Assembly (NCBI RefSeq): GCF_013315265.1
Contig: NZ_JABUFE010000015.1
Coordinates: 1-55,178 of the forward strand
From: Parasulfitobacter algicola
GTDB taxonomy: Bacteria > Pseudomonadota > Alphaproteobacteria > Rhodobacterales > Rhodobacteraceae
Length of the DNA: 55,178 nucleotides
Reading direction: 5' to 3'
Shown here: piece after piece, positions 25,713 to 34,741 of the stretch
Layout: every line of letters begins with the position of its first letter
How positions within the stretch are numbered: the first letter of the stretch is position 1
Notes under the pieces: model-generated
Database searches by the model: none
What the model was told of the DNA's origin: nothing
Seen by the model: the letters and a program-made list of their open reading frames with translations, nothing else
Position numbers and translations under genes: made by a program

Positions 25713-25732
25713 CATACTAACATGTTAGTATG
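25713..25732. promoter_or_regulatory. Perfect 20-bp palindrome, candidate GntR operator (site 1)
   Basis: CATACTAACATGTTAGTATG is a perfect palindrome 25 bp before the start of the fuconate dehydratase gene. Closely similar sites occur at 28728, 33172 and 38667, all at promoters of this locus. The probable ligand is the GntR protein at 28737. Confidence 0.85.
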
Positions 25733-25757
25733 TAAGTTTCATCCTGAAGGTGTACAT

Positions 25758-27053
25758 ATGTCAGCGCGCATCACAAATGTGACGACCCACGATATCCGCT
25801 TTCCAACCAGCCGACTGCTGGATGGATCGGATGCCATGAACCCCAATCCGGATTATTCGGCCGCTTATGTGATTTTGCACACAGATGGCGATGTCGAAGG
25901 TCATGGAATGACGTTTACGATCGGCCGCGGCAATGATCTGTGTTGTGCTGCGATTGATGCGGTTGCCGCACTTTTGGTTGGACGCGACATAGATGGGCTG
26001 TTTGCCGATATGGGCGCGGTCTGGAAGCTGGTGACTGGTGACAGTCAATTGCGTTGGACCGGGCCGGAAAAGGGCGTGATCCATCTGGCTGCCGCGGCTG
26101 TGATGAATGCCGTTTGGGATATGTATGGCAAGCACGTGGGCAAACCTGTGTGGCGCCTGCTGGCGGATATGACACCCCGGGAACTGGTGGCTTTGGTCGA
26201 CTGGCGGTATCTGTCGGATGCGTTGCCCCCTGCGGAAGCGATTGAGCGGCTTCAGGACAAAGCTTCTGGAAAAGCGGATCGTATCGCGCAGATGCAGGAT
26301 GTGGGCTATCCGGCCTATACGACATCAGCCGGATGGTTGGGGTATTCCGATGATAAGGTGCGTGATCTTGCGCGTCAGGCGATTGCGGCAGGGTGGACCC
26401 ATTTCAAGATGAAGGTCGGCGTGTCGATACAGGATGATACGCGCCGTGCCCGTTTGTTGCGCGATGAAATCGGACCGGATCGGTTCTTGATGATGGATGC
26501 CAATCAGGTATGGGGTGTGGAAGAAACCATTGAGAATATGGGGCACTTGGCAGAATTTGACCCTTGGTGGATAGAGGAACCCACCAGCCCTGACGATATT
26601 CTAGGCCATGCCCGTATTGCCCGCGAAATTGCGCCCATCAAAGTGGCCACGGGCGAACATTGTCATAATGCAGTGATGTTCAAGCAATTGATGCAAGCAG
26701 ATGCGATCAGCTTTTGTCAGGTGGATAGTTGTCGTTTAGCTGGCCCGAATGAGATTATCGGCGTCATGCTGATGGCCGATAAATTTGGTATTCCCGTCTG
26801 CCCACATGCAGGCGGCGTGGGCCTGTGTGAATTGATCCAGCATATGTCATTTCTGGATTATATCGCAATTTCCGGCAGTCTGGAAAACCGTGTTCTGGAA
26901 TATGTTGACCATCTGCATGATCATTTTGTCGATCCGGTTCGTACCCATGATGGTCATTACCTGCCGCCGCAACGACCCGGGTTTTCAGTCGAAATGAAAC
27001 CGGACAGTATTGCCCGGCATCTGTTTCCAAGCGGCGCGGAATGGCAGGCCTAG
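25758..27053 (+). CDS. fucD: L-fuconate dehydratase, MR/MLE enolase superfamily (431 aa)
   Basis: Removes water from L-fuconate to give 2-keto-3-deoxy-L-fuconate. Enolase-superfamily residues are visible: base motif THFKMKVGVS (KxK) near residue 220, metal ligands in FLMMDANQVW, DPWWIEEPTSPDD and KVATGEHCHN, and the second base in PVCPHAGGVGLCE. Length and the N-terminal capping domain (TSRLLDGSDAMNPNPDYSAA) match FucD of Xanthomonas. The start at 25758 follows GAAGG with 7-bp spacing; a frame from 25722 would overlap the operator. Its end overlaps the convergent hydrolase gene by 4 bp. Confidence 0.92.
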   Translation: MSARITNVTTHDIRFPTSRLLDGSDAMNPNPDYSAAYVILHTDGDVEGHGMTFTIGRGNDLCCAAIDAVAALLVGRDIDGLFADMGAVWKLVTGDSQLRWTGPEKGVIHLAAAAVMNAVWDMYGKHVGKPVWRLLADMTPRELVALVDWRYLSDALPPAEAIERLQDKASGKADRIAQMQDVGYPAYTTSAGWLGYSDDKVRDLARQAIAAGWTHFKMKVGVSIQDDTRRARLLRDEIGPDRFLMMDANQVWGVEETIENMGHLAEFDPWWIEEPTSPDDILGHARIAREIAPIKVATGEHCHNAVMFKQLMQADAISFCQVDSCRLAGPNEIIGVMLMADKFGIPVCPHAGGVGLCELIQHMSFLDYIAISGSLENRVLEYVDHLHDHFVDPVRTHDGHYLPPQRPGFSVEMKPDSIARHLFPSGAEWQA

Positions 27054-27898
27054 GCGTCCCACGCTTTGGCCATCTGACTCTGTTTGCCTAACCCTTCGAT
27101 CCCAAGATCCATCACTTGGCCTTCGCGCAAATACACGGGTGGGTTATGGCCCATACCCACACCAGGTGGTGTTCCGGTTGAAATCACATCGCCGGGCTGC
27201 AGGCTCATGAATTGGCTGATGTAATGAACAAGATGGGCCACACCGTACACCATCGTGCGCGTTGATCCATCCTGATATCGCTGGCCATCCACCTCAAGCC
27301 ACATGTGCAGATTTTGCGGATTGGGAATTTCATCTTTGGTCACAAGCCACGGGCCAATCGGGCCAAATGTATCGGCAGATTTTCCCTTGACCCACTGGCC
27401 GGAGCGTTCAATTTGAAAGGCGCGTTCACTTAAATCATTCACAACGCAATACCCGGCCACGTAATTCATGGCATCGTCTTCATCGACATAGCGCGCGTCG
27501 CGGCCGATAACGACGCCCAACTCGACCTCCCAATCGGTTTTCTGGGATCCTTTGGGAATGCGCACATCATCATTTGGGCCAACGATGGCACTGGTCGCTT
27601 TGAAAAATAAAACGGGTTCTGGCGGGACGTCCATGCCAGCTTCGGCGGCATGATCGGCATAATTCAAACCAACGCAGATCATCTTGCCCACGTTCCCAAC
27701 GCATGGTCCAATGCGAACATCATGATCGATCTTAGGCAGATTATTCAGGTCAATTTGCGATAGTCTGATAAGGCTTTCAGGGTTCAATTCATCGCCCGAC
27801 ACGTCAGGTATGTGATCTGACAGATCGCGAATATCACCCTGACCATCCAATGCAGCGGGTTTTTCGGCGCCAGCGGCACCGTATCTTAAAAGCTTCAT
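27050..27898 (-). CDS. Fumarylacetoacetate hydrolase family protein; probable 2,4-diketo-3-deoxy-L-fuconate hydrolase (282 aa)
   Basis: FAH-fold metal-dependent hydrolase. The core motifs are IGPCVGNVGKMICVGLNYAD, then TDWEVELGVVIGRDAR with two metal-binding Glu, and VVNDLSERAFQ, TGTPPGVGMG. In oxidative deoxysugar pathways this family splits 2,4-diketo-3-deoxy-L-fuconate into pyruvate and L-lactate (known for LRA6-type enzymes). It lies 15 bp downstream of the SDR gene, which would supply its substrate, so the assignment rests on family plus context. Confidence 0.88.
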   Translation of the reverse strand: MKLLRYGAAGAEKPAALDGQGDIRDLSDHIPDVSGDELNPESLIRLSQIDLNNLPKIDHDVRIGPCVGNVGKMICVGLNYADHAAEAGMDVPPEPVLFFKATSAIVGPNDDVRIPKGSQKTDWEVELGVVIGRDARYVDEDDAMNYVAGYCVVNDLSERAFQIERSGQWVKGKSADTFGPIGPWLVTKDEIPNPQNLHMWLEVDGQRYQDGSTRTMVYGVAHLVHYISQFMSLQPGDVISTGTPPGVGMGHNPPVYLREGQVMDLGIEGLGKQSQMAKAWDA

Positions 27899-27913
27899 CT
27901 TATCCCTCGTTCT

Positions 27914-28648
27914 TCAAGTATTCGTCCAGCCGCCATCTATGGTTATGGTTTGTCCGGTCATGAACGCCGTTTCATCACTGGCCAGATAAACAGCCAGCTT
28001 TGCAATTTCTTCAGGGGTCCCAATACGCCCCATGGGTTGCCGCGCAATAAAGGCCGCGCGGGCCGTTTCATAATCACCCTGCGCGCGCATGCGATCCTGC
28101 AGCGATGGGCTGTCGATCGTGCCTGGGCAGATCGCGTTACAGCGAATACCGCGCGTCACATAATCAGCCGCGACAGATTTGGTCATACCAATCACAGCCG
28201 CTTTGGTCGCACCATAGACAAAGCGGTTGGGGGCGGCCAGAATAGATGAAACGGCAGACGCCATATTGATGATGCTACCGCCATTGGCCTCCAGCATCGC
28301 AGGCAAAAAAGCCCGCATCATCCGGTACATCGCACGCACGTTCAGATCAAAGCTGAAGCCGAACGCATCATCGTCGCAATCCAGAATGGTGCCATGATGT
28401 ACAAATCCGGCGCAATTAAACAGAATGTCGGGTGCGCCCTGATCTTGTGCAAATGCCGTGACCGCATCTTTATCGGTGACATCCAATTTGTATGTCTTAC
28501 AGCCCGACGTGTCCAAAGGCGACAGAGCATCCAAGTTGATATCTGTTGCAATCACTTGTGCGCCCTGTGCAAGAAATTCACGGGCCGTCGCTTGGCCAAT
28601 GCCTGCACCCGCTGCGGTCACAATTGCGACCTTGCCCTTAAGTCTCAT
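27914..28648 (-). CDS. SDR oxidoreductase; probable 2-keto-3-deoxy-L-fuconate dehydrogenase (244 aa)
   Basis: Classical short-chain dehydrogenase: cofactor motif TAAGAGIGQ at about 12-20 with Asp37 (ATDIN) favouring NAD, NCAGF near 83, catalytic Ser in MASAVSSI, and YGATK. The C-terminus MTGQTITIDGGWTNT is typical. It resembles the dehydrogenases that oxidise 2-keto-3-deoxy-L-fuconate or -rhamnonate at C4. The start at 28648 (MRLKGKVAIV) follows GGGGGTAACC; the in-frame start at 28672 has no such site. It is transcribed divergently from the gntR gene, with operator site 2 between them. Confidence 0.9.
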   Translation of the reverse strand: MRLKGKVAIVTAAGAGIGQATAREFLAQGAQVIATDINLDALSPLDTSGCKTYKLDVTDKDAVTAFAQDQGAPDILFNCAGFVHHGTILDCDDDAFGFSFDLNVRAMYRMMRAFLPAMLEANGGSIINMASAVSSILAAPNRFVYGATKAAVIGMTKSVAADYVTRGIRCNAICPGTIDSPSLQDRMRAQGDYETARAAFIARQPMGRIGTPEEIAKLAVYLASDETAFMTGQTITIDGGWTNT

Positions 28649-28727
28649 GGTTACCCCCATTTCGCCGATCATTCTTTACGGGTTGTTACTGCCTGCTCCA
28701 ATTGCTTGGGCTCAAATGATCTGCTAG

Positions 28728-28747
28728 CATACTAGCATGTTATCCAC
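28728..28747. promoter_or_regulatory. Candidate GntR operator (site 2)
   Basis: CATACTAGCATGTTATCCAC matches the left half of the perfect palindrome at 25713 in 9 of 10 positions and the right half more weakly. It lies between the SDR and gntR genes and overlaps the first codon of the longest gntR frame, suggesting autoregulation or a later start of that gene. Confidence 0.7.
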
Positions 28748-29471
28748 GTCCCTTGCATCACATCAAGACGAAAACGCCAAATTACCGCAGCTTATGCCGT
28801 TGGATGCGTTTGAAGGATCATTATCCAACCGGGTTTTCCTGTGTTTAAAAGATGCAATCCTGTCATTGGCCTTTCAACCTGGTGAAAAAATACGCAAAGC
28901 CGAATTATGTGACCATTTGGGCGTTTCCAGATCACCTGTGGCCGAAGCCGTGACACGACTTGCCGCAGACGGGCTGGTTGATGTGATCCCACAGGCGGGA
29001 ACATTTGTTGCGCGATTTTCAATGGAGCACATTCGCGAGGGGGCATTTTTACGTGAAGCGCTTGAACTGGCCGCGGTTGAGGCTGTAGCAGGCCATATAA
29101 CAGACGATCAGATTACACAGCTGCGACGCAATCTGCGTTTGCAAACTGTGATGGTTGAAGATGAGGATTTTCAGGGGTTTTATGAGTTAGATGCCCAGAT
29201 GCACGAGATGGTGCTGTCCTTTACCGGCTATCCAAAAGTTGCGCGTATGGCGGAAAACAGTTGGCTGCAAGTCAATCGCGCGCGCAGGCTTTTGCTGCCG
29301 CAACCGGGACGCGTTGCGGAAACGCTTAACGAACATCGCAAGATTATAGATGCGCTTGCAAACCGCGATGCGGATGCGGCACGCCTTGCCACCCGTGATC
29401 ATCTGCGCCGCCTGATCCAGAAACTTGAACCGCTGGAACGCGATCACCCAGAATTGTTCATGGCAAAATGA
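28737..29471 (+). CDS. GntR-family regulator, FCD (FadR) subfamily (244 aa)
   Basis: Winged helix N-terminal domain (KIRKAELCDHLGVSRSPVAE, then AVTRLAADGLVDVIPQAGTF) followed by an all-helical FCD ligand domain (FLREALELAAVEAVAGHITD; FYELDAQMHEMVLSFTGYPK; NEHRKIIDALANRDADAARL). FCD regulators often bind sugar acids or their breakdown products. The start at 28737 lies inside operator site 2; M20 at 28794 is an alternative, but neither has a strong ribosome binding site. It overlaps the isomerase-like gene by 4 bp. Most likely the local regulator of the fucose genes. Confidence 0.9.
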   Translation: MLSTSLASHQDENAKLPQLMPLDAFEGSLSNRVFLCLKDAILSLAFQPGEKIRKAELCDHLGVSRSPVAEAVTRLAADGLVDVIPQAGTFVARFSMEHIREGAFLREALELAAVEAVAGHITDDQITQLRRNLRLQTVMVEDEDFQGFYELDAQMHEMVLSFTGYPKVARMAENSWLQVNRARRLLLPQPGRVAETLNEHRKIIDALANRDADAARLATRDHLRRLIQKLEPLERDHPELFMAK

Positions 29472-30442
29472 CGCGTCCAAATCGCCCGAAATATGCCGCA
29501 CGTTTAAACGCATTCAAGGCCCTGACCAGTGGTAAGGCCTCTGTCGTGGATATGATCGAAGGGGCCGCACAGGTCGGCGGTCTGGATGCCGCGGATCTGA
29601 ATTACCCGGACCATTTTTCAGATCATACTTCGGCACAGTTATCACATCATTTGTCTGATGCAGGCATGGCTTTGAATGGGTTGGCCATGCGATATTACAC
29701 AGACCCCGGCTTTAAGCTGGGGGCTTTTACCCACCCCGATGCGGCCGTTCGGCAAGCCGCAATTGATCTGACAAAACGTGGTATTGATGCCTGTGCAGAT
29801 ATGGGCGGATCCTTGATAACGTTGTGGATGGGGCAGGATGGTTTCGATTATGCATTTCAGATGGATTATGCCCGCGCCTGGGACGACACCGTCGATGCGA
29901 TTGCGCAGGTCTGTGATCATGTGCCCGGTGTTGATATCGCCATTGAATACAAACCGAATGAACCACGCGCTTTTGCCTTGATGCCTGATATAGGCACGAC
30001 GCTGCTGGCCGTGAAAGAGGTCGCACGCCCGAACCTTGGTGTCACGCTTGATTTTGCACATGTGCTTTATGCCGATGAAATGCCTGCGCATTCCGCCCAT
30101 CTGATCGCCCGACATTCACACCTGATGGGGCTGCATCTGAATGATGGCTACGGCAAGCGCGATGATGGTTTGATGGCAGGCACAGTGCATCCGATCCAAA
30201 CGGTTGAGCTGCTGGTCGAAATGATCCGACAGGGGTATGATGGTGTGATCTATTTCGACACATTTCCCGATATGGGGGGGTTGAACCCGATTGAGGAGGC
30301 CCGCACGAATATCGCTTTGGTCGAACGACTTCGTGGTGTGGCGGCGACCTTGGTCGATGACGCGGATCTGGCAGCAGCCATTTCGCGACAGGATGCAGCA
30401 CTGTCATCGCGCATCGTGGCACGGGCACTTTACGGCGCATGA
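29468..30442 (+). CDS. Xylose-isomerase-like TIM-barrel sugar isomerase/epimerase (324 aa)
   Basis: TIM-barrel protein of the sugar phosphate isomerase/epimerase superfamily. Likely metal ligands are Glu in GVDIAIEYKPNEPR, Asp in LGVTLDFAH, and His/Asp in LMGLHLNDGYGKRDDGL. These segments recall the L-rhamnose isomerase (Pseudomonas stutzeri type) branch rather than tagatose epimerases. It is coupled to gntR and to the following PfkB kinase by 4-bp overlaps. Activity on L-fucose, L-rhamnose or another deoxy sugar is an inference; no aldolase that would complete a phosphorylated route is present in the window. Confidence 0.82.
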   Translation: MTRPNRPKYAARLNAFKALTSGKASVVDMIEGAAQVGGLDAADLNYPDHFSDHTSAQLSHHLSDAGMALNGLAMRYYTDPGFKLGAFTHPDAAVRQAAIDLTKRGIDACADMGGSLITLWMGQDGFDYAFQMDYARAWDDTVDAIAQVCDHVPGVDIAIEYKPNEPRAFALMPDIGTTLLAVKEVARPNLGVTLDFAHVLYADEMPAHSAHLIARHSHLMGLHLNDGYGKRDDGLMAGTVHPIQTVELLVEMIRQGYDGVIYFDTFPDMGGLNPIEEARTNIALVERLRGVAATLVDDADLAAAISRQDAALSSRIVARALYGA

Positions 30443-31287
30443 CCCGCTTGCTTGTTGTTGGCGCATTGCATTGGGATGTGATCGTTCAAGCACCCAGGTT
30501 GCCGCGCGAAGATGAGACGCTGAAAGGCGATCGTGTGGGGTATAAATTTGGCGGCAAAGGGGGCAATCAGGCCATTGCAGCGGCACGCGCTGGTGCGTCT
30601 GTTTCATTCGCAGGACGTATTGGCGCAGATGAACCCGGCCGTGAAATGGCTGATATTTTGAACACTGCAGGTGTTGATACAACCGCACTGCAACATGGTA
30701 CGGGCGCATCTGGCATGAGCGTGGCGATTGCGGCAAAGGATGGATCATATCAGGCTGTAATCGTATCGGGCGAAAATGCAAACTTCGACATAGACGCGTT
30801 TAGATTTCCCGAAAACTGCCACATGGTGTTGCTGCAAAACGAAATGCCGTTGCATGTTCTGCGTCACATGATTGGATTGGCAAAACAAGCAAACGCACAG
30901 GTTATTTTGAACGCGGCCCCTGCGGATGGTATCACGCCCGAAGATATGTCGCGGGTTGATGGCCTGATCGTGAACTGTGTCGAAGGGGCCGATCTTTTGA
31001 AAACTGCGATTGGACAACTTGATCCAGATACTATGGTCACACGGTTGCAGCGCCTTTGTCCGCAGGCGCGCATTATACTGACATTGGGCGGCGATGGTGT
31101 GGCTTTTGCAGAACCTATGGGCGACGTTAAAACTGCCGCGGCAAGATGCGTTGATGTCGTTTCGACCCACGGCGCAGGTGATGTGTTTTGTGGCACTTAT
31201 GCTGCTGCCTGCCTTCAAGGAGTGGGCATGAGTGATGCGATAAACCATGCACAAGACGCAGCTGCACGACACATCACCGCGCCCTAA
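30439..31287 (+). CDS. PfkB-family sugar kinase, ribokinase-like (282 aa)
   Basis: Ribokinase-type features are the N-terminal GALHWDVIVQAPRLPREDET, YKFGGKGGNQAIAAARAGA, and the ATP/catalytic motif DVVSTHGAGDVFCGTYAA with the catalytic Asp. It is shorter than most ribokinases (about 310 aa). It overlaps the isomerase-like gene by ATGA and converges on the lactonase gene with a 4-bp overlap. It presumably phosphorylates the product of that isomerase, a guess from gene order. Confidence 0.88.
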   Translation: MTRLLVVGALHWDVIVQAPRLPREDETLKGDRVGYKFGGKGGNQAIAAARAGASVSFAGRIGADEPGREMADILNTAGVDTTALQHGTGASGMSVAIAAKDGSYQAVIVSGENANFDIDAFRFPENCHMVLLQNEMPLHVLRHMIGLAKQANAQVILNAAPADGITPEDMSRVDGLIVNCVEGADLLKTAIGQLDPDTMVTRLQRLCPQARIILTLGGDGVAFAEPMGDVKTAAARCVDVVSTHGAGDVFCGTYAAACLQGVGMSDAINHAQDAAARHITAP

Positions 31288-32123
31288 ATTCGATAAAACT
31301 TCGCAGCAGTGTCACCAAAAACTGCACACTTTTCATTGGATGTCAGATGATCGGTCAACTGCTTTGCAGCGGTTCGCCAGTCATCATAACTGGCATTCAG
31401 CTGACAGACCGGCCAGTCCGATCCCCACATCATCCGGTCCGGGCCAAAGACATCCAGCAAATGATCGACATAGGGTTTCAGATCAGCAACGGTCCAGGTG
31501 TCGCGGCTTTCAGTGACAATACCTGAAAACTTGCAGACCGCATTTGTATCGCGGGCCAAGGCTGCCATTCCAGTGGACCAATGTGCAAAAGACTGATCGG
31601 TATGATCGCGGATTTGCGGCTTCATGCAGTGATCAATGACAACCCGCATATCAGGATAACGGGTCAAAAGAGTGTGGAAATTTTTCAGATGGCGGGGAAA
31701 GCCAAGGGCATCAAATGTCAGATCAAGATCAACAATCGCCTGAAACGCCCATTGAATATCATCCCGCAGCATCCAGTTATCATCGGGAATATCCTGGATC
31801 ATCGGTCGAACACCCAAAAATTTGGGGTGCTTGGCCAGACGCTTGAGATGCGTCAAATCTGATGTAGTTTCGAAATTAATCCAACCAACAACGCCAGCAA
31901 CGGACGGCGTCGCATCGGCAATGCCAAGCATATATTCGGTCTCGGCCATGGTCGCGGCGGCTTGCACCAGCACAGTTTGCATCACGTCATGTTTATCAAG
32001 ATGTGGGGCCAGATCAGCCGGGCCATAGGGGCGCGCCAACGTTGGATTATCCATTGGCATCCAATCGTAATCCCCGCGCAACGGATGCCAGTAATGCTGA
32101 TGGGCGTCGATCATTCCAGCCAT
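31284..32123 (-). CDS. Amidohydrolase; probable L-fuconolactone hydrolase (279 aa)
   Basis: Amidohydrolase-2 superfamily TIM barrel. The N-terminal IDAHQHYWHP carries the HxH, VVIDHCMKPQIRD the next His, and FGPDRMMWGSDWPVCQLNAS the metal-binding Asp. These features and the length match the L-fuconolactonase and related lactonases (COG3618) that open sugar lactones. It follows the AKR gene by 4 bp in the same direction, which fits hydrolysis of the lactone made by that enzyme. Confidence 0.88.
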   Translation of the reverse strand: MAGMIDAHQHYWHPLRGDYDWMPMDNPTLARPYGPADLAPHLDKHDVMQTVLVQAAATMAETEYMLGIADATPSVAGVVGWINFETTSDLTHLKRLAKHPKFLGVRPMIQDIPDDNWMLRDDIQWAFQAIVDLDLTFDALGFPRHLKNFHTLLTRYPDMRVVIDHCMKPQIRDHTDQSFAHWSTGMAALARDTNAVCKFSGIVTESRDTWTVADLKPYVDHLLDVFGPDRMMWGSDWPVCQLNASYDDWRTAAKQLTDHLTSNEKCAVFGDTAAKFYRI

Positions 32124-32127
32124 ATCT

Positions 32128-33159
32128 TTACCCTCCTGTTGGTGCGTCAGGGTGCATAAGCCCTTTGGCCTTTAAATCTTGCCATAAAGCTGCAGGAACT
32201 TGCGCCTGAGCGGCCTGAATATTGCTGTGCATTTCCGCCCTGCCCTGCCCTCCGGGGATCACAGACACCACCGCCGGATGACACAACGGAAACTGATAGG
32301 CCGCGTGAACCATGGGGGTGTTGTGATCGCGGCAAACCGCTTCGATTTGCGCCACACGGTCCAGAATATCTTGCGGCGCAGGATCATAATTGAAATTTGC
32401 GCCTTTTACCGGGCCTGTCGCCAATATTCCTGAATTGTAAGGGCCACCGATGACTATCCCGATCCCACGATCCTGGCAAAGTAGCAGAAAGCTGTTCAGT
32501 GCCTCTTGTTCAAGCAGAGTATAGCGACCGGCCAATAGAAACAGATCAAAATCGCCGCGTTCTGCCATCCACTCGCAGGGTTGCCATTCGTTCACGCCAG
32601 CCCCAAAAGCGCGAATGACGCCTTGGTCACGCAAATCAACCAGTGCCTTGTAACCGCCGTCCATAAATTCTGTCAGCTTTTCATCCAACGCGTCTTGAGA
32701 GCCGTGGTTAAACACATCCAGATCGTGGGCATAAAGAATATCCACACGGTCGACCCCAAGCCGTTCCAATGAAAATTCAAGCGACCGCATCACGCCATCA
32801 TAGGTGTAATCGTAAACCTCGGCCCGCGAAGGCACATTAAACCATTTGCCCTGACCGCTGCGCTGATCCGGTGTCGTGGCGCGCAAAAGCCGCCCGACCT
32901 TGGTGGATAACACGTATTCATCACGTGGTTTGTCGCGCAAAAACGGGTTCAACCGCGTTTCAGACAGACCCAGACCATACAGCGGTGCAGTGTCGAAATA
33001 GCGCATCCCGGCATCCCATGCGATTTGCAGTATGTCTTGCGCGTTTTGGTCCGTTATAGCGCGATACAAGTTGCCAAAAGGCGCAGATCCAAAGCCAAGT
33101 TCAGTAAAGGTCAGCCCGCCGTTTTCAAGCCGGTCCCAGTGTCTGGTGCTTAGTGCCAT
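32128..33159 (-). CDS. Aldo/keto reductase; probable L-fucose (D-threo-aldose) 1-dehydrogenase (343 aa)
   Basis: AKR barrel with the catalytic tetrad: Asp in MRYFDTAPLYG and Tyr in LYGLGLSE, Lys in YVLSTKVGRL, His in VDILYAHDLDV. The overall form, including GFGSAPFGNLYRAITDQNAQ, matches the D-threo-aldose 1-dehydrogenase/L-fucose dehydrogenase group (e.g. Pseudomonas), which oxidises L-fucose to the lactone. It begins the minus-strand unit AKR-lactonase. Operator site 3 lies 13 bp upstream of its start. Confidence 0.9.
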   Translation of the reverse strand: MALSTRHWDRLENGGLTFTELGFGSAPFGNLYRAITDQNAQDILQIAWDAGMRYFDTAPLYGLGLSETRLNPFLRDKPRDEYVLSTKVGRLLRATTPDQRSGQGKWFNVPSRAEVYDYTYDGVMRSLEFSLERLGVDRVDILYAHDLDVFNHGSQDALDEKLTEFMDGGYKALVDLRDQGVIRAFGAGVNEWQPCEWMAERGDFDLFLLAGRYTLLEQEALNSFLLLCQDRGIGIVIGGPYNSGILATGPVKGANFNYDPAPQDILDRVAQIEAVCRDHNTPMVHAAYQFPLCHPAVVSVIPGGQGRAEMHSNIQAAQAQVPAALWQDLKAKGLMHPDAPTGG

Positions 33160-33171
33160 TGTGTTCCCCCT

Positions 33172-33191
33172 TAAACTGACATGCTAGTATA
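33172..33191. promoter_or_regulatory. Candidate GntR operator (site 3)
   Basis: TAAACTGACATGCTAGTATA matches the palindrome at 25713 at most positions, keeping the ACT..CATG..AGTAT core. It lies between the divergent AKR and FGGY kinase genes and could control both. Confidence 0.78.
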
Positions 33192-33249
33192 AAATACTGT
33201 GGACTGCACCCTATTGTTACGACAGCATAGGTATGAAAAGGGGGCAGCC

Positions 33250-34737
33250 ATGCAGTACACAATCGGCGTTGATATCGGCACGTATGAATCCAAAGGCGTT
33301 CTGGTGGATGCGGATGGCCAGATCATAGCTATGGCATCAGGCCCTCATAAGATGATCGTGCCACAACCTGGTTGGGCAGAACATCGCCCGGATCAGGACT
33401 GGTGGGGCGATTTTAAGACCATTACGCAGAGGCTTTTGGCTGACAGCGGTGTGCCGCTCAAGGATGTCGTGGCGGTTGGGTGCAGTGCGATTGGCCCGTG
33501 TATGCTGCCCGTTAACGCGGGGGGGCAGCCCTTGATGAACGGTGTACTTTACGGTGTCGATACCCGCGCGATGGCGCAGATCGCAGAACTGACAGACCAG
33601 ATCGGGGGTAAGGTGGTGCTGGATCGCTGTGGAAATGCGCTGACATCACAATCAGTCGGGCCAAAGATCCTGTGGCTGAAACAGGAACGCCCTGAGGTTT
33701 ACGAACAAACAGCCAAGATACTGACATCGACCAGCTATATCGTTCACAAACTGACAGGCGAATACGTCATTGATCACCACACTGCCGCAGGATTTTCACC
33801 GCTTTATGATGCAGACAAACAGGACTGGTGTTTTGATCTGGCGCCACAGATTGCACGCCCTGATATGTTGCCGCGTCTGTTGTGGTCATCTGAAATTGCG
33901 GGCCATGTGACACCGGCGGCCGCATCCGAAACCGGATTAGCCGAAGGAACGCCGATCATCGCAGGTACGATTGATGCCGCCGCCGAGGCATTGAGCGTGG
34001 GCGTACGCAAAACCGGCGACATGATGATGATGTATGGGTCGACCATCTTTACCATACTTCTGACCGAAACCCGCGTCAGGGATCCCAGGCTATGGTACGC
34101 GCCCTGGCTTTTTCCAAGCCAACATGCGGCGATGGCGGGTCTGGCGACCAGTGGGACGTTAACCCATTGGTTTCGTGATCAGTTTGCACGTGAGTTGCCC
34201 ATCAGCGACGCTTTCCCGACATTAGTGGCCGAGGCTGAGAATACACCACCCGGCGCGAATGGACTGTTGTTTCTGCCTTATTTTTCGGGCGAACGCACAC
34301 CGATCCATGACCCGCTGGCAAAAGGTGCTTTCTTTGGTCTGAACCTGACCCACACACGCGCCGACATGTTTCGCGCCGTGATCGAAGGCATCGCCTTTGG
34401 CACAAACCATGTGGTCGAAACATATCGCGACATCAACGCGGCCCCGTCCCGACTTTTCGCGGTCGGGGGCGGTACAAAAAATTCGCTTTGGCTGCAGACG
34501 ACATCAGACATAACAGGGATTGATCAGACGCTTTGCGAAAAGACGGTTGGTGCTAGTTATGGGGATGCCTTGCTGGCTCGTATTGGCATCGGGGGCAGTC
34601 AGGTTTCCGAGATCGTTCAGTGGAACCCGGTCACATCGACCACTATTGCGACACAGCACAACGCGTATGATGCAAGATACCGACTGTTTCGCCGTCTTTA
34701 TGAACAAACCAAAGATATCGCGCGGGATTTGGGATAA
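33250..34737 (+). CDS. FGGY-family carbohydrate kinase (495 aa)
   Basis: Two actin-like ATPase domains as in xylulo-, fuculo- and rhamnulokinases. N-terminal MQYTIGVDIGTYESKGVLVD is the phosphate-1 motif, GTIDAAAEALSVGVRKTGDM contains the catalytic-base Asp, and AVGGGTKNSLWLQTTSDITG is the adenosine motif. The start at 33250 follows AAAAGGGGGCAGCC; the frame from 33199 has no such site. Substrate is unknown; L-fuculose or another ketose from the isomerase-like protein is plausible. Confidence 0.9.
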   Translation: MQYTIGVDIGTYESKGVLVDADGQIIAMASGPHKMIVPQPGWAEHRPDQDWWGDFKTITQRLLADSGVPLKDVVAVGCSAIGPCMLPVNAGGQPLMNGVLYGVDTRAMAQIAELTDQIGGKVVLDRCGNALTSQSVGPKILWLKQERPEVYEQTAKILTSTSYIVHKLTGEYVIDHHTAAGFSPLYDADKQDWCFDLAPQIARPDMLPRLLWSSEIAGHVTPAAASETGLAEGTPIIAGTIDAAAEALSVGVRKTGDMMMMYGSTIFTILLTETRVRDPRLWYAPWLFPSQHAAMAGLATSGTLTHWFRDQFARELPISDAFPTLVAEAENTPPGANGLLFLPYFSGERTPIHDPLAKGAFFGLNLTHTRADMFRAVIEGIAFGTNHVVETYRDINAAPSRLFAVGGGTKNSLWLQTTSDITGIDQTLCEKTVGASYGDALLARIGIGGSQVSEIVQWNPVTSTTIATQHNAYDARYRLFRRLYEQTKDIARDLG

Positions 34738-34741
34738 CAGG

